Shown: positions 25,647 through 34,430 of the stretch, one piece after another
Layout of the letters: every line of letters begins with the position of its first letter
Position numbering within the stretch: the stretch's first letter is position 1
From: Streptomyces pactum
GTDB lineage: Bacteria > Actinomycetota > Actinomycetes > Streptomycetales > Streptomycetaceae
Length of the DNA stretch: 64,000 nucleotides
Direction of reading: 5' to 3'
NCBI RefSeq assembly: GCF_016031615.1
Contig: NZ_JACYXC010000001.1
Span: forward strand, 4,402,001-4,466,000
The notes under the pieces: generated by a model
Told to the model about the DNA's origin: nothing
Databases searched by the model: none
What the model saw: only the letters and a program-made list of their open reading frames with translations
Program-made: the position numbers and the translations under genes

Positions 25647-28178
25647 GTGTTGACCGGGATCGCCGAGCTGGCCCTGCGGAGGGCCAAGCTCCTGCTCACA
25701 CTCACCGCCGTGGCCGTCGTCGTCATGGCCGCGGTGGGCTTCGGGGCGTTCGGGAAGCTGAAGGGCGGCGGGTTCGACGACCCGGACGCCCCGTCCAGTC
25801 GCGCCCAGTCCGTCATCGACGAGAAGTTCGGCGGCGAGACCGACCTGGTTTTCCTCGTCCGGGCCACCGGGGACGGCGCGGACCTGAACACCCCGGCCGT
25901 GGCCGAGCGCGGTCGCGACCTGACCGCCGCGCTCCGCGCCGACCCCGCCGTCGAGCGGGTCGTCTCCTACTGGGACGCGGCGAAGAACCCCGCGCTGACC
26001 TCGAAGGACGGGTCCAAGGCCCTCGTCCTCGCCCAGCTCAGGGGCGGCGCGGAGGAGGCCGAGGAGGAGACCGGGGCGCTGATCGACCGGCACTCCGGCA
26101 GCCGCGAGGGGGTGAGCGTGCAGGCCGGCGGCGGGGCCGCGGTCGGTCACGAGGTCTCCGGCCAGGTCGGCAAGGACCTGGCGGTGGCCGAGTCCATCGC
26201 CATACCCCTCACCCTCGTCCTGCTGGTCTTCGCCTTCGGCAGCGTCGTCGCGGCGCTGCTGCCGCTGGTCATCGGACTGATCGCGATCCTCGGCACGTTC
26301 GCCGAACTCTTCGTGCTCGGCTCGTTCACCGACGTCTCCGTCTTCTCCATCAACCTCGCCACCGCACTCGGCCTCGGACTCGGCATCGACTACGCCTTGC
26401 TGCTGGTCAGCCGCTTCCGCGAGCAACTGGCCGACGGTGCCGAGGTGCCGGAGGCGCTGCGGCGCACGGTGCGGACGGCCGGGCGCACCATCGTCTTCTC
26501 GGCGTCCACCGTGGTCGCCGCACTGGCCGCGCTGCTGATCTTCCCGCCGTACTTCCTGCGCTCCTTCGCCTACGCGGGCATCGGCGTGGTGGTCGTGGCG
26601 GCGCTCAGCGCGCTCTTCGTCATCCCGCCGCTGCTGGCCGTCCTCGGGCACCGCGTGAACAAGGGCAAGCTGCCGTGGGCCGCCGCCGTCCGGCGCGCCG
26701 ACGCACCGCTGTGGGGCAGGCTCGCCGGGGCGGTGATGCGGCGGCCCGCGCGCATCGCCCTCCCGGTCCTCGGGGTGCTGCTGATCGCCGCCGGCCCGCT
26801 GCTCGGCGTCACCTTCGGCACCCCCGACGAACGGGTCCTGCCCACCGGCGCGGAGAGCCGCCAGGTGGCCACCCAGCTCGACCGGGACTTCGCCCAGGAC
26901 GACAACGGCGCCGTCCAGATCGTCACCACCGACGGCGTCGCCGCAGCCCCGCTGCGCGCCTACGCCGGGGAGATCTCCCGGCTGGACGGGGTGGCCCGGG
27001 TGGACAGCAGCGCCGGCAGCTACCGGGACGGCGCCACCGTCTCGCCCGCCACCGACCCCGCCTCCCTCGCCCGGCCCGACGCCCAGCGCCTGGTCGTCGT
27101 CGGTGAGCACCCCGCCAAGTCCGGCCCCGCGCAGGAACTCGTCCACGACATCCGCGACGTGACCCCGCCGCGCGGGACCGAGGTGCTGGTCGGCGGCGAC
27201 GACGCGGCCCTGGCGGACTCCAAGCACTCCATCGGCGTGCGGCTGCCGATCGCCGCCGGGATCGTCGTCCTCTCCACCTTCGTGCTGCTCTTCCTCTTCA
27301 CCGGCAGTGTCATCCAGCCGCTGCGGGCGCTGCTGCTCAACGCGATCAGCCTCGCGGCGTCGGTCGGTGCGATGGTGTGGATCTTCCAGGACGGGCACCT
27401 CGCCGACTTCTTCGGCTTCACCCCGCAGCCGCTGGACACCTCGATGACGGTGCTGCTGTTCTGCGTGGTCTTCGGCCTCTCCATGGACTACGAGGTGTTC
27501 GTCACCAGCCGCATGAAGGAGCTGAAGGACGCCGGCGCGGACGACACGACGGTCGTCACCCAGGGCCTGGCGCGCACCGGCCGCATCGTCACCATCGCCG
27601 CCGGGCTGCTCTCCGTCAGCTTCTTCGCCTTCGCGACCAGCGACATCAGCTTCCTGATGATGTTCGGTCTGGGCAGCGGGCTGGCGGTGGTCATCGACGC
27701 GGTGCTGGTCCGCGGCATCCTCGTCCCCGCCGCGATGCGCGTCCTCGGCCGCCACGCCTGGTACGCCCCGCCCGCCCTCCGCCGCCTCCACACCCGCGTC
27801 GGCCTCACGGAAGGCGCGCCGGGGGCCGGCCGGGCCGGTGCGGGAGGAGCGGGTCCCCACGGGGGTGTGACCCTGCCCCCACCCCCCGCTGCCGGGGCGC
27901 CCCCCGCGCCCCCGGCACCGGGGTGTGCGGGGTCCTCCGTGGGGCTTCGGGTTTCGGGGTCAGCGGGCGGGGGCCCGTTCGCGGGGCCTTGCGGTCCGGG
28001 GCTTGCGGTCCGGGCCTGCGTGCGGGGGCCGACCGCAGCCGTCCGGCGAAGGCCTACGTGCGACGTTCGCGGCACTATCGCTTCCGGGGCCGGCGGTACC
28101 ACTCTTGGCGTACGTCCCTCAGGTGCTCCTCGATCACTGTTCCTCTCGGGTCATGAGGCAGAGAAGCCAGCCTGGTGA
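25647..28178 (+). CDS. MMPL-family transporter with odd C-terminal run-on
   Basis: RND-type exporter of 843 residues in the open frame. The transporter proper ends near residue 715. Two halves each have a periplasmic domain and a bundle of membrane helices, e.g. IPLTLVLLVFAFGSVVAAL, GLGLGIDYALLLVSRFRE and FGLSMDYEVFVTSRMKE, with the functional Asp of the GIDYALL and SMDYEVF motifs. Likely an efflux pump for lipophilic compounds. GTG 25647 has GGAGGT 7 nt upstream. After ALRRLHTRVGLTEG the frame continues for 130 Gly/Pro/Ala/Arg-rich residues and overlaps a minus-strand gene fragment by about 100 bp. A one-base change in the G run near 27820 would end it at VPTGV. The tail is probably not native. 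Confidence 0.9.
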   Translation: MLTGIAELALRRAKLLLTLTAVAVVVMAAVGFGAFGKLKGGGFDDPDAPSSRAQSVIDEKFGGETDLVFLVRATGDGADLNTPAVAERGRDLTAALRADPAVERVVSYWDAAKNPALTSKDGSKALVLAQLRGGAEEAEEETGALIDRHSGSREGVSVQAGGGAAVGHEVSGQVGKDLAVAESIAIPLTLVLLVFAFGSVVAALLPLVIGLIAILGTFAELFVLGSFTDVSVFSINLATALGLGLGIDYALLLVSRFREQLADGAEVPEALRRTVRTAGRTIVFSASTVVAALAALLIFPPYFLRSFAYAGIGVVVVAALSALFVIPPLLAVLGHRVNKGKLPWAAAVRRADAPLWGRLAGAVMRRPARIALPVLGVLLIAAGPLLGVTFGTPDERVLPTGAESRQVATQLDRDFAQDDNGAVQIVTTDGVAAAPLRAYAGEISRLDGVARVDSSAGSYRDGATVSPATDPASLARPDAQRLVVVGEHPAKSGPAQELVHDIRDVTPPRGTEVLVGGDDAALADSKHSIGVRLPIAAGIVVLSTFVLLFLFTGSVIQPLRALLLNAISLAASVGAMVWIFQDGHLADFFGFTPQPLDTSMTVLLFCVVFGLSMDYEVFVTSRMKELKDAGADDTTVVTQGLARTGRIVTIAAGLLSVSFFAFATSDISFLMMFGLGSGLAVVIDAVLVRGILVPAAMRVLGRHAWYAPPALRRLHTRVGLTEGAPGAGRAGAGGAGPHGGVTLPPPPAAGAPPAPPAPGCAGSSVGLRVSGSAGGGPFAGPCGPGLAVRACVRGPTAAVRRRPTCDVRGTIASGAGGTTLGVRPSGAPRSLFLSGHEAEKPAW

Positions 28179-28251
28179 TGAGGGAATCGATGGCACTCAG
28201 CCGGTCTGTGTCGCTGTCCTGCATCAACTCGATGCTGGAGTGAGTGAACAG
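28021..28251. repeat. Segmental duplication, copy A
   Basis: 231 bp aligned without gaps to copy B at 29396-29626. I count 12 differences by eye, about 95% identity. Weaker similarity continues about 50 bp leftwards with small indels. The copy holds the 3' end of an accessory gene and its downstream sequence. Confidence 0.9.
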
Positions 28252-28284
28252 CATGGCTGCCCGTATGAGGACCAGTCGGAGCAT
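28075..28284 (-). pseudogene. Truncated duplicate of the 266-residue unknown protein
   Basis: The last 57 residues (SSIELMQDSDTDRLSAIDSL onward to RRPRKR) repeat the C-terminus of the protein at 29450-30250. The N-terminal 200 residues are missing; instead a short unrelated lead-in from ATG 28284 precedes the shared part. It is either a remnant of a gene left by recombination or a small stand-alone protein of 69 residues. It overlaps the run-on tail of the MMPL gene. Confidence 0.7.
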
Positions 28285-28295
28285 CCCGGTTCTCT

Positions 28296-28697
28296 TTATG
28301 GGAAGGGGATGTCGTTCGGAGGGTCTTGCCGGAGGCGGCGCCCCGGATTCGCGGCGAGCCAAAGAAGAGTCTTGTCAAAGGAAGCGAACGAGTCGTAGTT
28401 GGTGTCGATGATTCCGTCCAATCCCGGCAGCAAATATTCAAGGAGGTCGCGCAGGCACTCCATGCTCGCATACTCGATGAGCACGGATCGGAAGCCTCCA
28501 AGCCGCAACCGCACAGTCGCTAGCTCTTCATCGTCGTAATCGGCGAGGACATCGGTCTCTGACGCACCGAAAACGCAGTCACCTTGGGAGTAGTAGCGGA
28601 AGTGCTCTCCTGGCTCCAGCTCGGTGTAGCGGCTCATGCGCTGCCGGAACACCCCGTGTTGGTCCGCTCGGATGAAGAGGACGAGGGTATCCCTCAT
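28296..28697 (-). CDS. Unknown acidic protein of accessory cluster (133 aa)
   Basis: I do not recognise this protein. It is acidic and soluble, with alternating beta-like and helical stretches (LVLFIRADQHGVFRQRM, ADYDDEELATVRLRLGG, ECLRDLLEYLLPGLDG). Size, charge and context (a row of unrelated small genes with a duplicated end) resemble immunity genes of polymorphic toxin loci, but no toxin gene is present here. ATG 28697 has GGAG 11 nt upstream. Base composition is clearly lower in GC than the flanking housekeeping genes. Confidence 0.75.
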   Translation of the reverse strand: MRDTLVLFIRADQHGVFRQRMSRYTELEPGEHFRYYSQGDCVFGASETDVLADYDDEELATVRLRLGGFRSVLIEYASMECLRDLLEYLLPGLDGIIDTNYDSFASFDKTLLWLAANPGRRLRQDPPNDIPFP

Positions 28698-28915
28698 GGT
28701 GCAATCAACTCCATCAGTGTGACGATGGCGTGGAAACGGGCGTCCACCTCGGGTTGGGAGAGCTCGGTCCGGGAGAGATCCGGCTCAGACCACCGGGAAA
28801 AGGACGGCTCCGACCGGGAGGGGCCACCCCCGTGAGGGAGAGGGCGGGCTTCGGCTGCGAGGGACTGGGTTCGGCCTTGGACAGGGTCACGGTCCCGTGG
28901 CGGTCTCGGCTCAGC

Positions 28916-29257
28916 TCATTCCCAGCAGCCGCCGCACTTCGGCAATAGCATCCGAAGTCTCGTGGATTGTGTATCCGGTCCGTGTCCGGTGGTCAGCTCG
29001 ATTCCGGAAACAAGCTTCTCCCATTGATGAGTGGTAAGTTCCACCTCCACTGAGGACAGCTGCCGCCTGCCCGACAACTGTCGACGGACCATACGCAACT
29101 CGCGCAGGACGTCGAGGAGATCTTGTCGCGGGTATACCGTGGAGTTTTCTGAGTTCGGATCTGCGGGGAGTTGCGGGAACTCTTTCGCCGACTGAAAAAG
29201 TGTGGCGAAATCCTCCTTCGTCATACTGATGCGGCGACGTTGTGGCGCTTCGCTCAT
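28916..29257 (-). CDS. Unknown protein of accessory cluster (113 aa)
   Basis: Not recognised. It opens with a basic MSEAPQRRRISMTKEDF, then a helical middle (LLDVLRELRMVRRQLSGRRQ) and a short beta-like end (VEVELTTHQWEKLVSG). The start could be ATG 29257 or ATG 29224. Two cysteines close the protein (KCGGCWE). It lies between two other unknown genes on the same strand, with 190 bp upstream that includes the downstream flank of duplication copy B. Confidence 0.65.
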   Translation of the reverse strand: MSEAPQRRRISMTKEDFATLFQSAKEFPQLPADPNSENSTVYPRQDLLDVLRELRMVRRQLSGRRQLSSVEVELTTHQWEKLVSGIELTTGHGPDTQSTRLRMLLPKCGGCWE

Positions 29258-29395
29258 CCCGATTCCAGTTCTTCGAAATGTTCTGCCCTCTGTGGGGGTA
29301 AATGCATCGCCGTCGTGAGGACTTCCTGGGTCTTCAATGACTACGGCAGCGGGGTGCGCGGGGCCCTTCGCGGGGCCTGCGGTCCGGAGCATGCG

Positions 29396-29626
29396 TGCGG
29401 GGGCCGACCGCAGCAGTCCGGCGAAGGCCTACGTGCGGCGTTCGCCGCACTATCGCTTCCTGGGCTGGCGGTACCACTCTTGGCGTACGTCCCTCAGGTG
29501 CTCCTCGATCACTGTTCCTCTCGGGTCATGAGGCAGAGAAGCCAGCCTGGCGATGAGGGAATCGATGGCACTCAGCAGGTCTGTGTCGCCCTCCTGCATC
29601 AACTCGATGTTGGAGTAAGTGAAGAG
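29396..29626. repeat. Segmental duplication, copy B
   Basis: Partner of copy A with a constant offset of 1375 bp. It contains the intact C-terminus and stop of the 266-residue gene plus 54 bp downstream, so it is more likely the parental copy. Confidence 0.9.
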
Positions 29627-30250
29627 ACGTAGATATGTCTCCAGGGCCGCGGTGACACCCGCCGGGGCTGGGCCCGCGGGTGGGTGCTCCCACTCCGTAA
29701 CCAGATGGTCGGCCGGTCGATGGAGCATCCATCCGGAGTAGATCCCACCGGTGAAGACCAGGTCCATTCGCTCGGCGATGCGGACACGGTCGACATCCTT
29801 GGATTCGGCCAGAATCTCACCGTATGCGCACACAAGGTGCTCAGCCCCTGGAGTCAGAAACCTGATGGCGGTGGGCGGTACGTCGAAGTTGGCCCGCATG
29901 GTGCAGGCGATGCCGCCGGGCACGAGGTCAGCCTCAAGCCATGCCTCGGGAAGAGTCCAGCGAACGGGAGCCGGCTCCTCGGGCACCTTGAGAATGATGC
30001 CTTTCAGTCTTCCGTCTTCCTTGGCGAAACGGAACTCGTCATCGCCGGACCACAGCCAATCGAAGCTGCCGAACGTTTCGGAGAGCAGGACTTCCTGGCT
30101 GGGCTGGTCGGTGTGGGGCGAGACGGTGACAAAGGCGCCGGCCGGCGAGTAGCGAGGCGGGAAGGGAAGAGGTCCGTCGGTCACCCGCACCGTGGCCTCG
30201 CTCGACAGCTTGAGTGTGAGTGGCTTCCGACGCGGAGGGCTGCTCTTCAT
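29450..30250 (-). CDS. Unknown 266-residue protein of accessory cluster
   Basis: Not recognised. Residues 1-150 are beta-rich (LTLKLSSEATVRVTDG, SFDWLWSGDDEFRFAKEDG, GIILKVPEE). Residues 200-266 are helical (LLSAIDSLIARLASLPHDP, TVIEEHLRDVRQEWY). No signal peptide or membrane segment. The C-terminal 57 residues are duplicated in the truncated copy 1.4 kb downstream. ATG 30250 has GGAG upstream. The pattern of a conserved module copied beside its parent suits fast-evolving immunity or toxin-associated loci, but function is unknown. Confidence 0.75.
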   Translation of the reverse strand: MKSSPPRRKPLTLKLSSEATVRVTDGPLPFPPRYSPAGAFVTVSPHTDQPSQEVLLSETFGSFDWLWSGDDEFRFAKEDGRLKGIILKVPEEPAPVRWTLPEAWLEADLVPGGIACTMRANFDVPPTAIRFLTPGAEHLVCAYGEILAESKDVDRVRIAERMDLVFTGGIYSGWMLHRPADHLVTEWEHPPAGPAPAGVTAALETYLRLFTYSNIELMQEGDTDLLSAIDSLIARLASLPHDPRGTVIEEHLRDVRQEWYRQPRKR

Positions 30251-30310
30251 CGCTTTCTTGTCTCCGGTGGCAAGGCACCGGAGTCCCGGCGCGGTGCGCT
30301 ATGGGGCGTA

Positions 30311-30682
30311 TCAGTCACTGTCGTGAACGGGCCGAGTCATGGATCTGCCCAGCCCGACCGCGTCATCCCGATAGAAACCCGTCCAGGTGTGGAAGGCCTC
30401 TTCCGTGGGAAACCCAACCACTGCATTGTTGAGGCTCGCGTAGACGGCGTGGAGTTCCCGGTGGTTGAGAGTGCACGATACCCAGGCGAACCGTTCCGCC
30501 GGCGTCACCTTGGCCTTTAGGAGTTCCAGCTCATTCGCCGGCATTCCTGTGTGAATCTCTGTCATGTCGCGACTGATGAGCGCGAATGCCATGCATTCAC
30601 GGATTAGCTCGGCCTGGAGGAATGTGAGCCGGAATGAAGTGGCGCACTCGGTCCGTGACTCAATGCGAACGCGTGTCCTCAC
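30311..30682 (-). CDS. Unknown protein of accessory cluster (123 aa)
   Basis: Not recognised. Soluble; basic N-terminus, then beta-like and helical segments (LTFLQAELIRECMAFALISR, ELHAVYASLNNAVVGF, TEEAFHTWTGFYRDDAVG). The start GTG 30682 is preceded by AGAAGGGAA at long spacing. It is 60 bp upstream of the 266-residue gene on the same strand, so the two may be cotranscribed. Confidence 0.65.
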   Translation of the reverse strand: MRTRVRIESRTECATSFRLTFLQAELIRECMAFALISRDMTEIHTGMPANELELLKAKVTPAERFAWVSCTLNHRELHAVYASLNNAVVGFPTEEAFHTWTGFYRDDAVGLGRSMTRPVHDSD

Positions 30683-30772
30683 GGTGCCGATCGTTCCCTT
30701 CTGAGTGCGAACGAGCAGGTCGGCCGGGTCGTCTCGCCGAACATGGAAGCGTGCGGCCGGTGTGCCGGCGGC

Positions 30773-31351
30773 TCAGGGGAGTGCCGGGCGAACTGCCGTC
30801 CATTTCGCGGCGATGCCAGCGGTATCCAGGGTTGATGCATAAGGGAGAATGTATTCCAGTACCTTCAGCAGGTTTTTGATCCTTCGCAGTTCACGCACGC
30901 GGGCCACGTCGTGCTGCCGCCAGTTTTCGGCGGCCTTCAGAGTGGCTTCCGGTTGTGTGCCGAGCGTCCCCATGATCTCCTCGAATAGCGCACAGGGGTC
31001 GCGCAGAGGATGGTGTGCGGATGGTCCGAACTGGGCGATCAGGTAGGCGACAACGAATCCTCGCTCCGTGCATCTGAGCTTGGCGTCACCGGCGTCGTCC
31101 CTGTACTTCTCATCGATGGCCCGTGCCGCAATGGCGGCCCACTGGAGGCGTGCTGGTTGACTGAGTTTGGAGTTCTGGTACCTGCTGACCGCCATGTCTC
31201 TGATGGATTCCCACCACGAACGACGCAAGGGTGTGCCAGAGCCGCGGAGTCGTTCGATGAGGGTGGACAACTCGGATGCTGACAGTGAGCGGATGTCTCG
31301 CCGATCCGGGCACTGTGGCCGGCTCGAACCGGGAGAACCTGATCCTCGCAT
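30773..31351 (-). CDS. Unknown 192-residue protein heading the accessory cluster
   Basis: Not recognised. A mostly helical soluble protein (LSASELSTLIERLRGSG, SWWESIRDMAVSRYQNSKL, LQWAAIAARAIDEKYRDD, NLLKVLEYILPYAS). ATG 31351 is chosen because GGGAGG lies 9 nt upstream; ATG 31390 has none. It is the first gene of a run of six on the minus strand, all unknown and all lower in GC than the rest of the window. Confidence 0.7.
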   Translation of the reverse strand: MRGSGSPGSSRPQCPDRRDIRSLSASELSTLIERLRGSGTPLRRSWWESIRDMAVSRYQNSKLSQPARLQWAAIAARAIDEKYRDDAGDAKLRCTERGFVVAYLIAQFGPSAHHPLRDPCALFEEIMGTLGTQPEATLKAAENWRQHDVARVRELRRIKNLLKVLEYILPYASTLDTAGIAAKWTAVRPALP

Positions 31352-31451
31352 CTCGAAACGCCTCCCTGTCACCTGCTCCTTAGATCCCATATTGCCGACA
31401 TTCGCCGGTGGGGTATCGCGGTAACCCCCGGTACGCGCGCCTGGACCCGGG

Positions 31452-32096
31452 TCACCCCCTCGCGCGCATCAGCAGGTGGCCGCGGCGGAAGCGTTCGTCC
31501 TCGCGGGGCTCGCGCAGCATCCGGCCGATCTCGGTGAAGCCGGCCTCGCCGGCCAGCCGCGCCAGTTCGTCGATCGGCCAGCGGTACGCAGGGGTGACCT
31601 TGTGGTCGAAGACGGTGACCGGCTCGCCCTCGGCCTCGAAGAAGGCGAGCAGCAGGTGGCCGTCACCGGCGAGGACCCGGCGGAACTCGGCCAGGTACGC
31701 GGGCACGTCGGAGGGCGGGGTGTGGATGAGCGAGTACCAGGACACCACCCCGCGCAGGTGGCCGTCGGGCAGGTCGAGCGCGTCCATGGAACCGACCTCG
31801 AACCGGATGTCCGGGTACGACCCGCGGGCCAGGCCGATCATCACCGGCGAGAGGTCCACCCCGAAGACGTCCAGCCCGAGACCCCGCAGGTGAGCAGTGG
31901 TCTGCCCGGGGCCGCACCCCAGCTCGGCGACGGGGCCGGGCCCGGAGTCCCGCACGTGCTCGGCGAACGCGGCGAGGACCGCGCGGTCCAGCGGAAAGCC
32001 GTCCAGCGCGTCGCGGGCGAAGTCGGCGTAGACGGTGGCGATCGCGTCATAGGCGTCGGCGGTGGTGCGGAGGTGGGAGGAAGAAGGATCGGTCAC
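31452..32096 (-). CDS. Class I SAM-dependent methyltransferase
   Basis: 214 residues. Motif I VAELGCGPGQTTAHL, motif II/III VFGVDLSPVMIGLAR and MDALDLPDGHLRGVVSWYSL place it in the Methyltransf_11/25 group of small-molecule methyltransferases. Substrate unknown. The tail (RFRRGHLLMRARG) is complete. The neighbours do not suggest a pathway. Confidence 0.92.
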   Translation of the reverse strand: MTDPSSSHLRTTADAYDAIATVYADFARDALDGFPLDRAVLAAFAEHVRDSGPGPVAELGCGPGQTTAHLRGLGLDVFGVDLSPVMIGLARGSYPDIRFEVGSMDALDLPDGHLRGVVSWYSLIHTPPSDVPAYLAEFRRVLAGDGHLLLAFFEAEGEPVTVFDHKVTPAYRWPIDELARLAGEAGFTEIGRMLREPREDERFRRGHLLMRARG

Positions 32097-32237
32097 GAGC
32101 GAGGACCCTAGTACCGGTGGCGGACCGCCGTGCGGATTATCGGGCGACCGGTTTGCGACGCGGCTCCGGCCGGGCGCTGGGGTTCCGCCGGGGCGGGCCC
32201 CGGTGGGTGGGCGATCGGGCCCGCCGGGGCGGGTGGG

Positions 32238-32957
32238 TCATCCGGCGGCCGGACCGGTCGGTTCCCAGACCGAGGCGTCGTGGGCGAACAGTACGCGGCG
32301 GGGGTCGAACGCGGCGAGCCGGTCCAGCCACGGCCGGTACGCGGGCAGCGGCGGTTCGACGCCTTCGCCGGCGGCGCGCCGGGCGAGCAGGGCGTAGCCG
32401 TACTCGGCGGCGGTGTCGTGGGCCTGCCCGGCGAGGACCAGCGCGATGCCGTCGTCCCGCCGTACGACCAGGGACTGGTGGCCGTCGGTGTGGCCAGGGG
32501 TGGGCACCACCCGTATGCCGGGCCACAGTTCGGCCTCCCCGGAGACCTCCTCGTACCGCACACCGGGGAAGTCGATCAGCTCCTCGAAGGTGTGGCCGCC
32601 GCCCCGTGCCGCCGCGAGTTCCGCCGTCTGCGCCACGATCGGCGTGCCGGGGAAGAGCGGGTTGCCGCCGCAGTGGTCGAAGTGGAGGTGGCAGTTGACG
32701 ACGAGGTCGATGTCCGCCGGCGTGACACCGGCCGCCGCGAGGGCCTCCGGCAGCGGACGGCGGCACGGCCGGTAGTGCGCCTCCGTCTCCGGGTCGGCGG
32801 CACCGATCCCGGTGTCGAAGAGCAGCAACCCGTCCGGGTGGCGCACCAGGTAGGCGAGAACGGCCTCCACCCGGGGTTCGGGACCGCCGGTCTCCACGGC
32901 GGGACGGATGAAGTAACCCAGGTCGATCCGGCGAACGGCAACGGCGTGATGTCCCAT
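32238..32957 (-). CDS. MBL-fold metallohydrolase, lactonase-like
   Basis: 239 residues. The metal motif HLHFDHCGG (HxHxDH), GLLLFDTGIG before it, and PTPGHTDGHQS after it are all in place, with a late FAHDASVW that supplies the last His. This layout is closest to N-acyl-homoserine lactonase-like members of the family, but substrates vary widely. ATG 32957 places the first beta strand correctly; the ribosome site is weak. The 140-bp gap to the downstream methyltransferase gene allows cotranscription. Confidence 0.9.
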   Translation of the reverse strand: MGHHAVAVRRIDLGYFIRPAVETGGPEPRVEAVLAYLVRHPDGLLLFDTGIGAADPETEAHYRPCRRPLPEALAAAGVTPADIDLVVNCHLHFDHCGGNPLFPGTPIVAQTAELAAARGGGHTFEELIDFPGVRYEEVSGEAELWPGIRVVPTPGHTDGHQSLVVRRDDGIALVLAGQAHDTAAEYGYALLARRAAGEGVEPPLPAYRPWLDRLAAFDPRRVLFAHDASVWEPTGPAAG

Positions 32958-33212
32958 GAGGCCACCGTGGCAGAGGCGGCCGGGAGCAGGACGGCCCATC
33001 TGCTGACAGCCGATCGCCGGTTCACCCGGAATTGGGGTGGAAGACACGCGAAAGACGTGTTCGGGCGGTGATCATGCCGATCACGGCCAATCGGTACAAC
33101 CGTGACGTCGGGTGGCGTGTCTTGCGGGTGACGGCAGGCAGGTGGCGGTGGCCGTACCCGGTGGCGGTTCGAGCCCCGGAATGCCACCGCACGAGGGGGA
33201 GGACTCAGGGAC

Positions 33213-34430
33213 ATGAGGGCTCGATCCATCAGACTCGCGGTGGTGGCGGTGATCGCCGCGACCTCGGCGCTGGCCGCCCCGGCGGCGGGTGCGGCGGACG
33301 CGGTGAGCGGTGCGGGCCGGCCGGGCTCCGGGGCGCACACCGGTCAGGGGACAGGGACACGCCCCGGCCCGGGGCAGGGCTCCGGGACGCAGGCCGGTCA
33401 GGGACCCGCCGGAGACCAGCGGTGGGAGATCGCGCGGGCCGGCGGACTGTCGCCCTCCGCGCACCTCGGCTCGGTCACCTCGGCCGGGCCGCGCGCGGCG
33501 TGGGCGGTGGGCCACGAGAGCCTGGACGCCGTGCCGACCGGCGTCGTCCTGCGCTGGGACGGCGAGGAGTGGAGCCGGGTACGGGACGCCGGGCTGCCGG
33601 ACGTGCGGTACTGGCAGACGGTGAGCGCCGCGTCGCCGCGCGACGTGTGGATCTACGGCTGGGGCGAGAACGGCGAGGTCACCGCGCACTTCGACGGACA
33701 CTCCTGGCGCCGCGTGGACCTCCCGGAGCTGCCGGGCGGCGCGAACTACGGCTACGCGGAGATGGCGTCGGAGCACGGCCGCACCTGGCTGGCCGGCGGC
33801 CGGCGGATCAACACCTACGAGCGGGGTGCCTGGCGGACCACCGAACTCCCCGCCGGCCAGGACCTCGTGGAGATCGACGCACGCTCGGCACACGACGCGT
33901 GGGCGGTCGGGGCCAGCTACCCGGGCGGCCTGGAGTCCCGTCCGCTGGCGCTGCGCTGGAACGGCAAGCGGTGGCGGGAGGTCCGGCTGCCGGACATCCC
34001 GGTGCGGCTGTCCGACGTGTACGTGGAGTCGGCGCGCAGCGTCTGGGTGACGGGAGTCTTCAGCCCGGCCGGCGAGGAGGGGCTGCGGCCCACGGTGCTG
34101 CACTGGAACGGCAAGCGCTGGCGGGACGTGACCGGGCCGGTCTCCGGCATCGCCCCGGAGGCGCTGAGCGGTGACGGCCGGGGCCGGGTCTGGCTCAGCG
34201 GCGACCCGGACGGCTGGGAGGGCCCGCCGGTCATGTGGCGCCACGAGCGCGGCCGGTGGACCCGGGTGGAAGGCGCGACCGTCCCGGACGGCGAGACCCA
34301 GAGCTACACCGTCCACGACCTGGCACCGATCGGGCGCACCGGCCGGCACTGGGCGGTGGGCGACTACGAATGGCTCGACGGGAAGGGCAACTCGTTCCCG
34401 TACGAGATCATCCAGCGCTCGCGGTGGTGA
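33213..34430 (+). CDS. Secreted repeat protein, beta-propeller-like
   Basis: 405 residues. A signal peptide (IRLAVVAVIAATSALAAPAAGA) is followed by a Gly/Gln/Thr-rich spacer. The body has repeated blades built on (A/V)W(A/V)xG and W.G..W..V, for example RAAWAVGHES, DVWIYGWGENG, DAWAVGASYPGG, SVWVTGVFSP and VWLSGDPDGW, separated by LRWNGKRWREV-like strands. About six such units suggest a beta-propeller of 6-7 blades. It is exported and of unknown binding partner. ATG 33213 follows GGGGGAGGA at suitable spacing. Confidence 0.85.
   Translation: MRARSIRLAVVAVIAATSALAAPAAGAADAVSGAGRPGSGAHTGQGTGTRPGPGQGSGTQAGQGPAGDQRWEIARAGGLSPSAHLGSVTSAGPRAAWAVGHESLDAVPTGVVLRWDGEEWSRVRDAGLPDVRYWQTVSAASPRDVWIYGWGENGEVTAHFDGHSWRRVDLPELPGGANYGYAEMASEHGRTWLAGGRRINTYERGAWRTTELPAGQDLVEIDARSAHDAWAVGASYPGGLESRPLALRWNGKRWREVRLPDIPVRLSDVYVESARSVWVTGVFSPAGEEGLRPTVLHWNGKRWRDVTGPVSGIAPEALSGDGRGRVWLSGDPDGWEGPPVMWRHERGRWTRVEGATVPDGETQSYTVHDLAPIGRTGRHWAVGDYEWLDGKGNSFPYEIIQRSRW

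Noticed and set aside
25560..27860. 766-residue minus-strand frame over the MMPL gene
   Set aside because: Asp/Gly/Arg/His-rich shadow typical of frame -1 in high-GC DNA.
28021..29626. Insertion sequence or integron as the source of the duplicated 231 bp
   Set aside because: No transposase, terminal inverted repeats or target-site duplication were seen.
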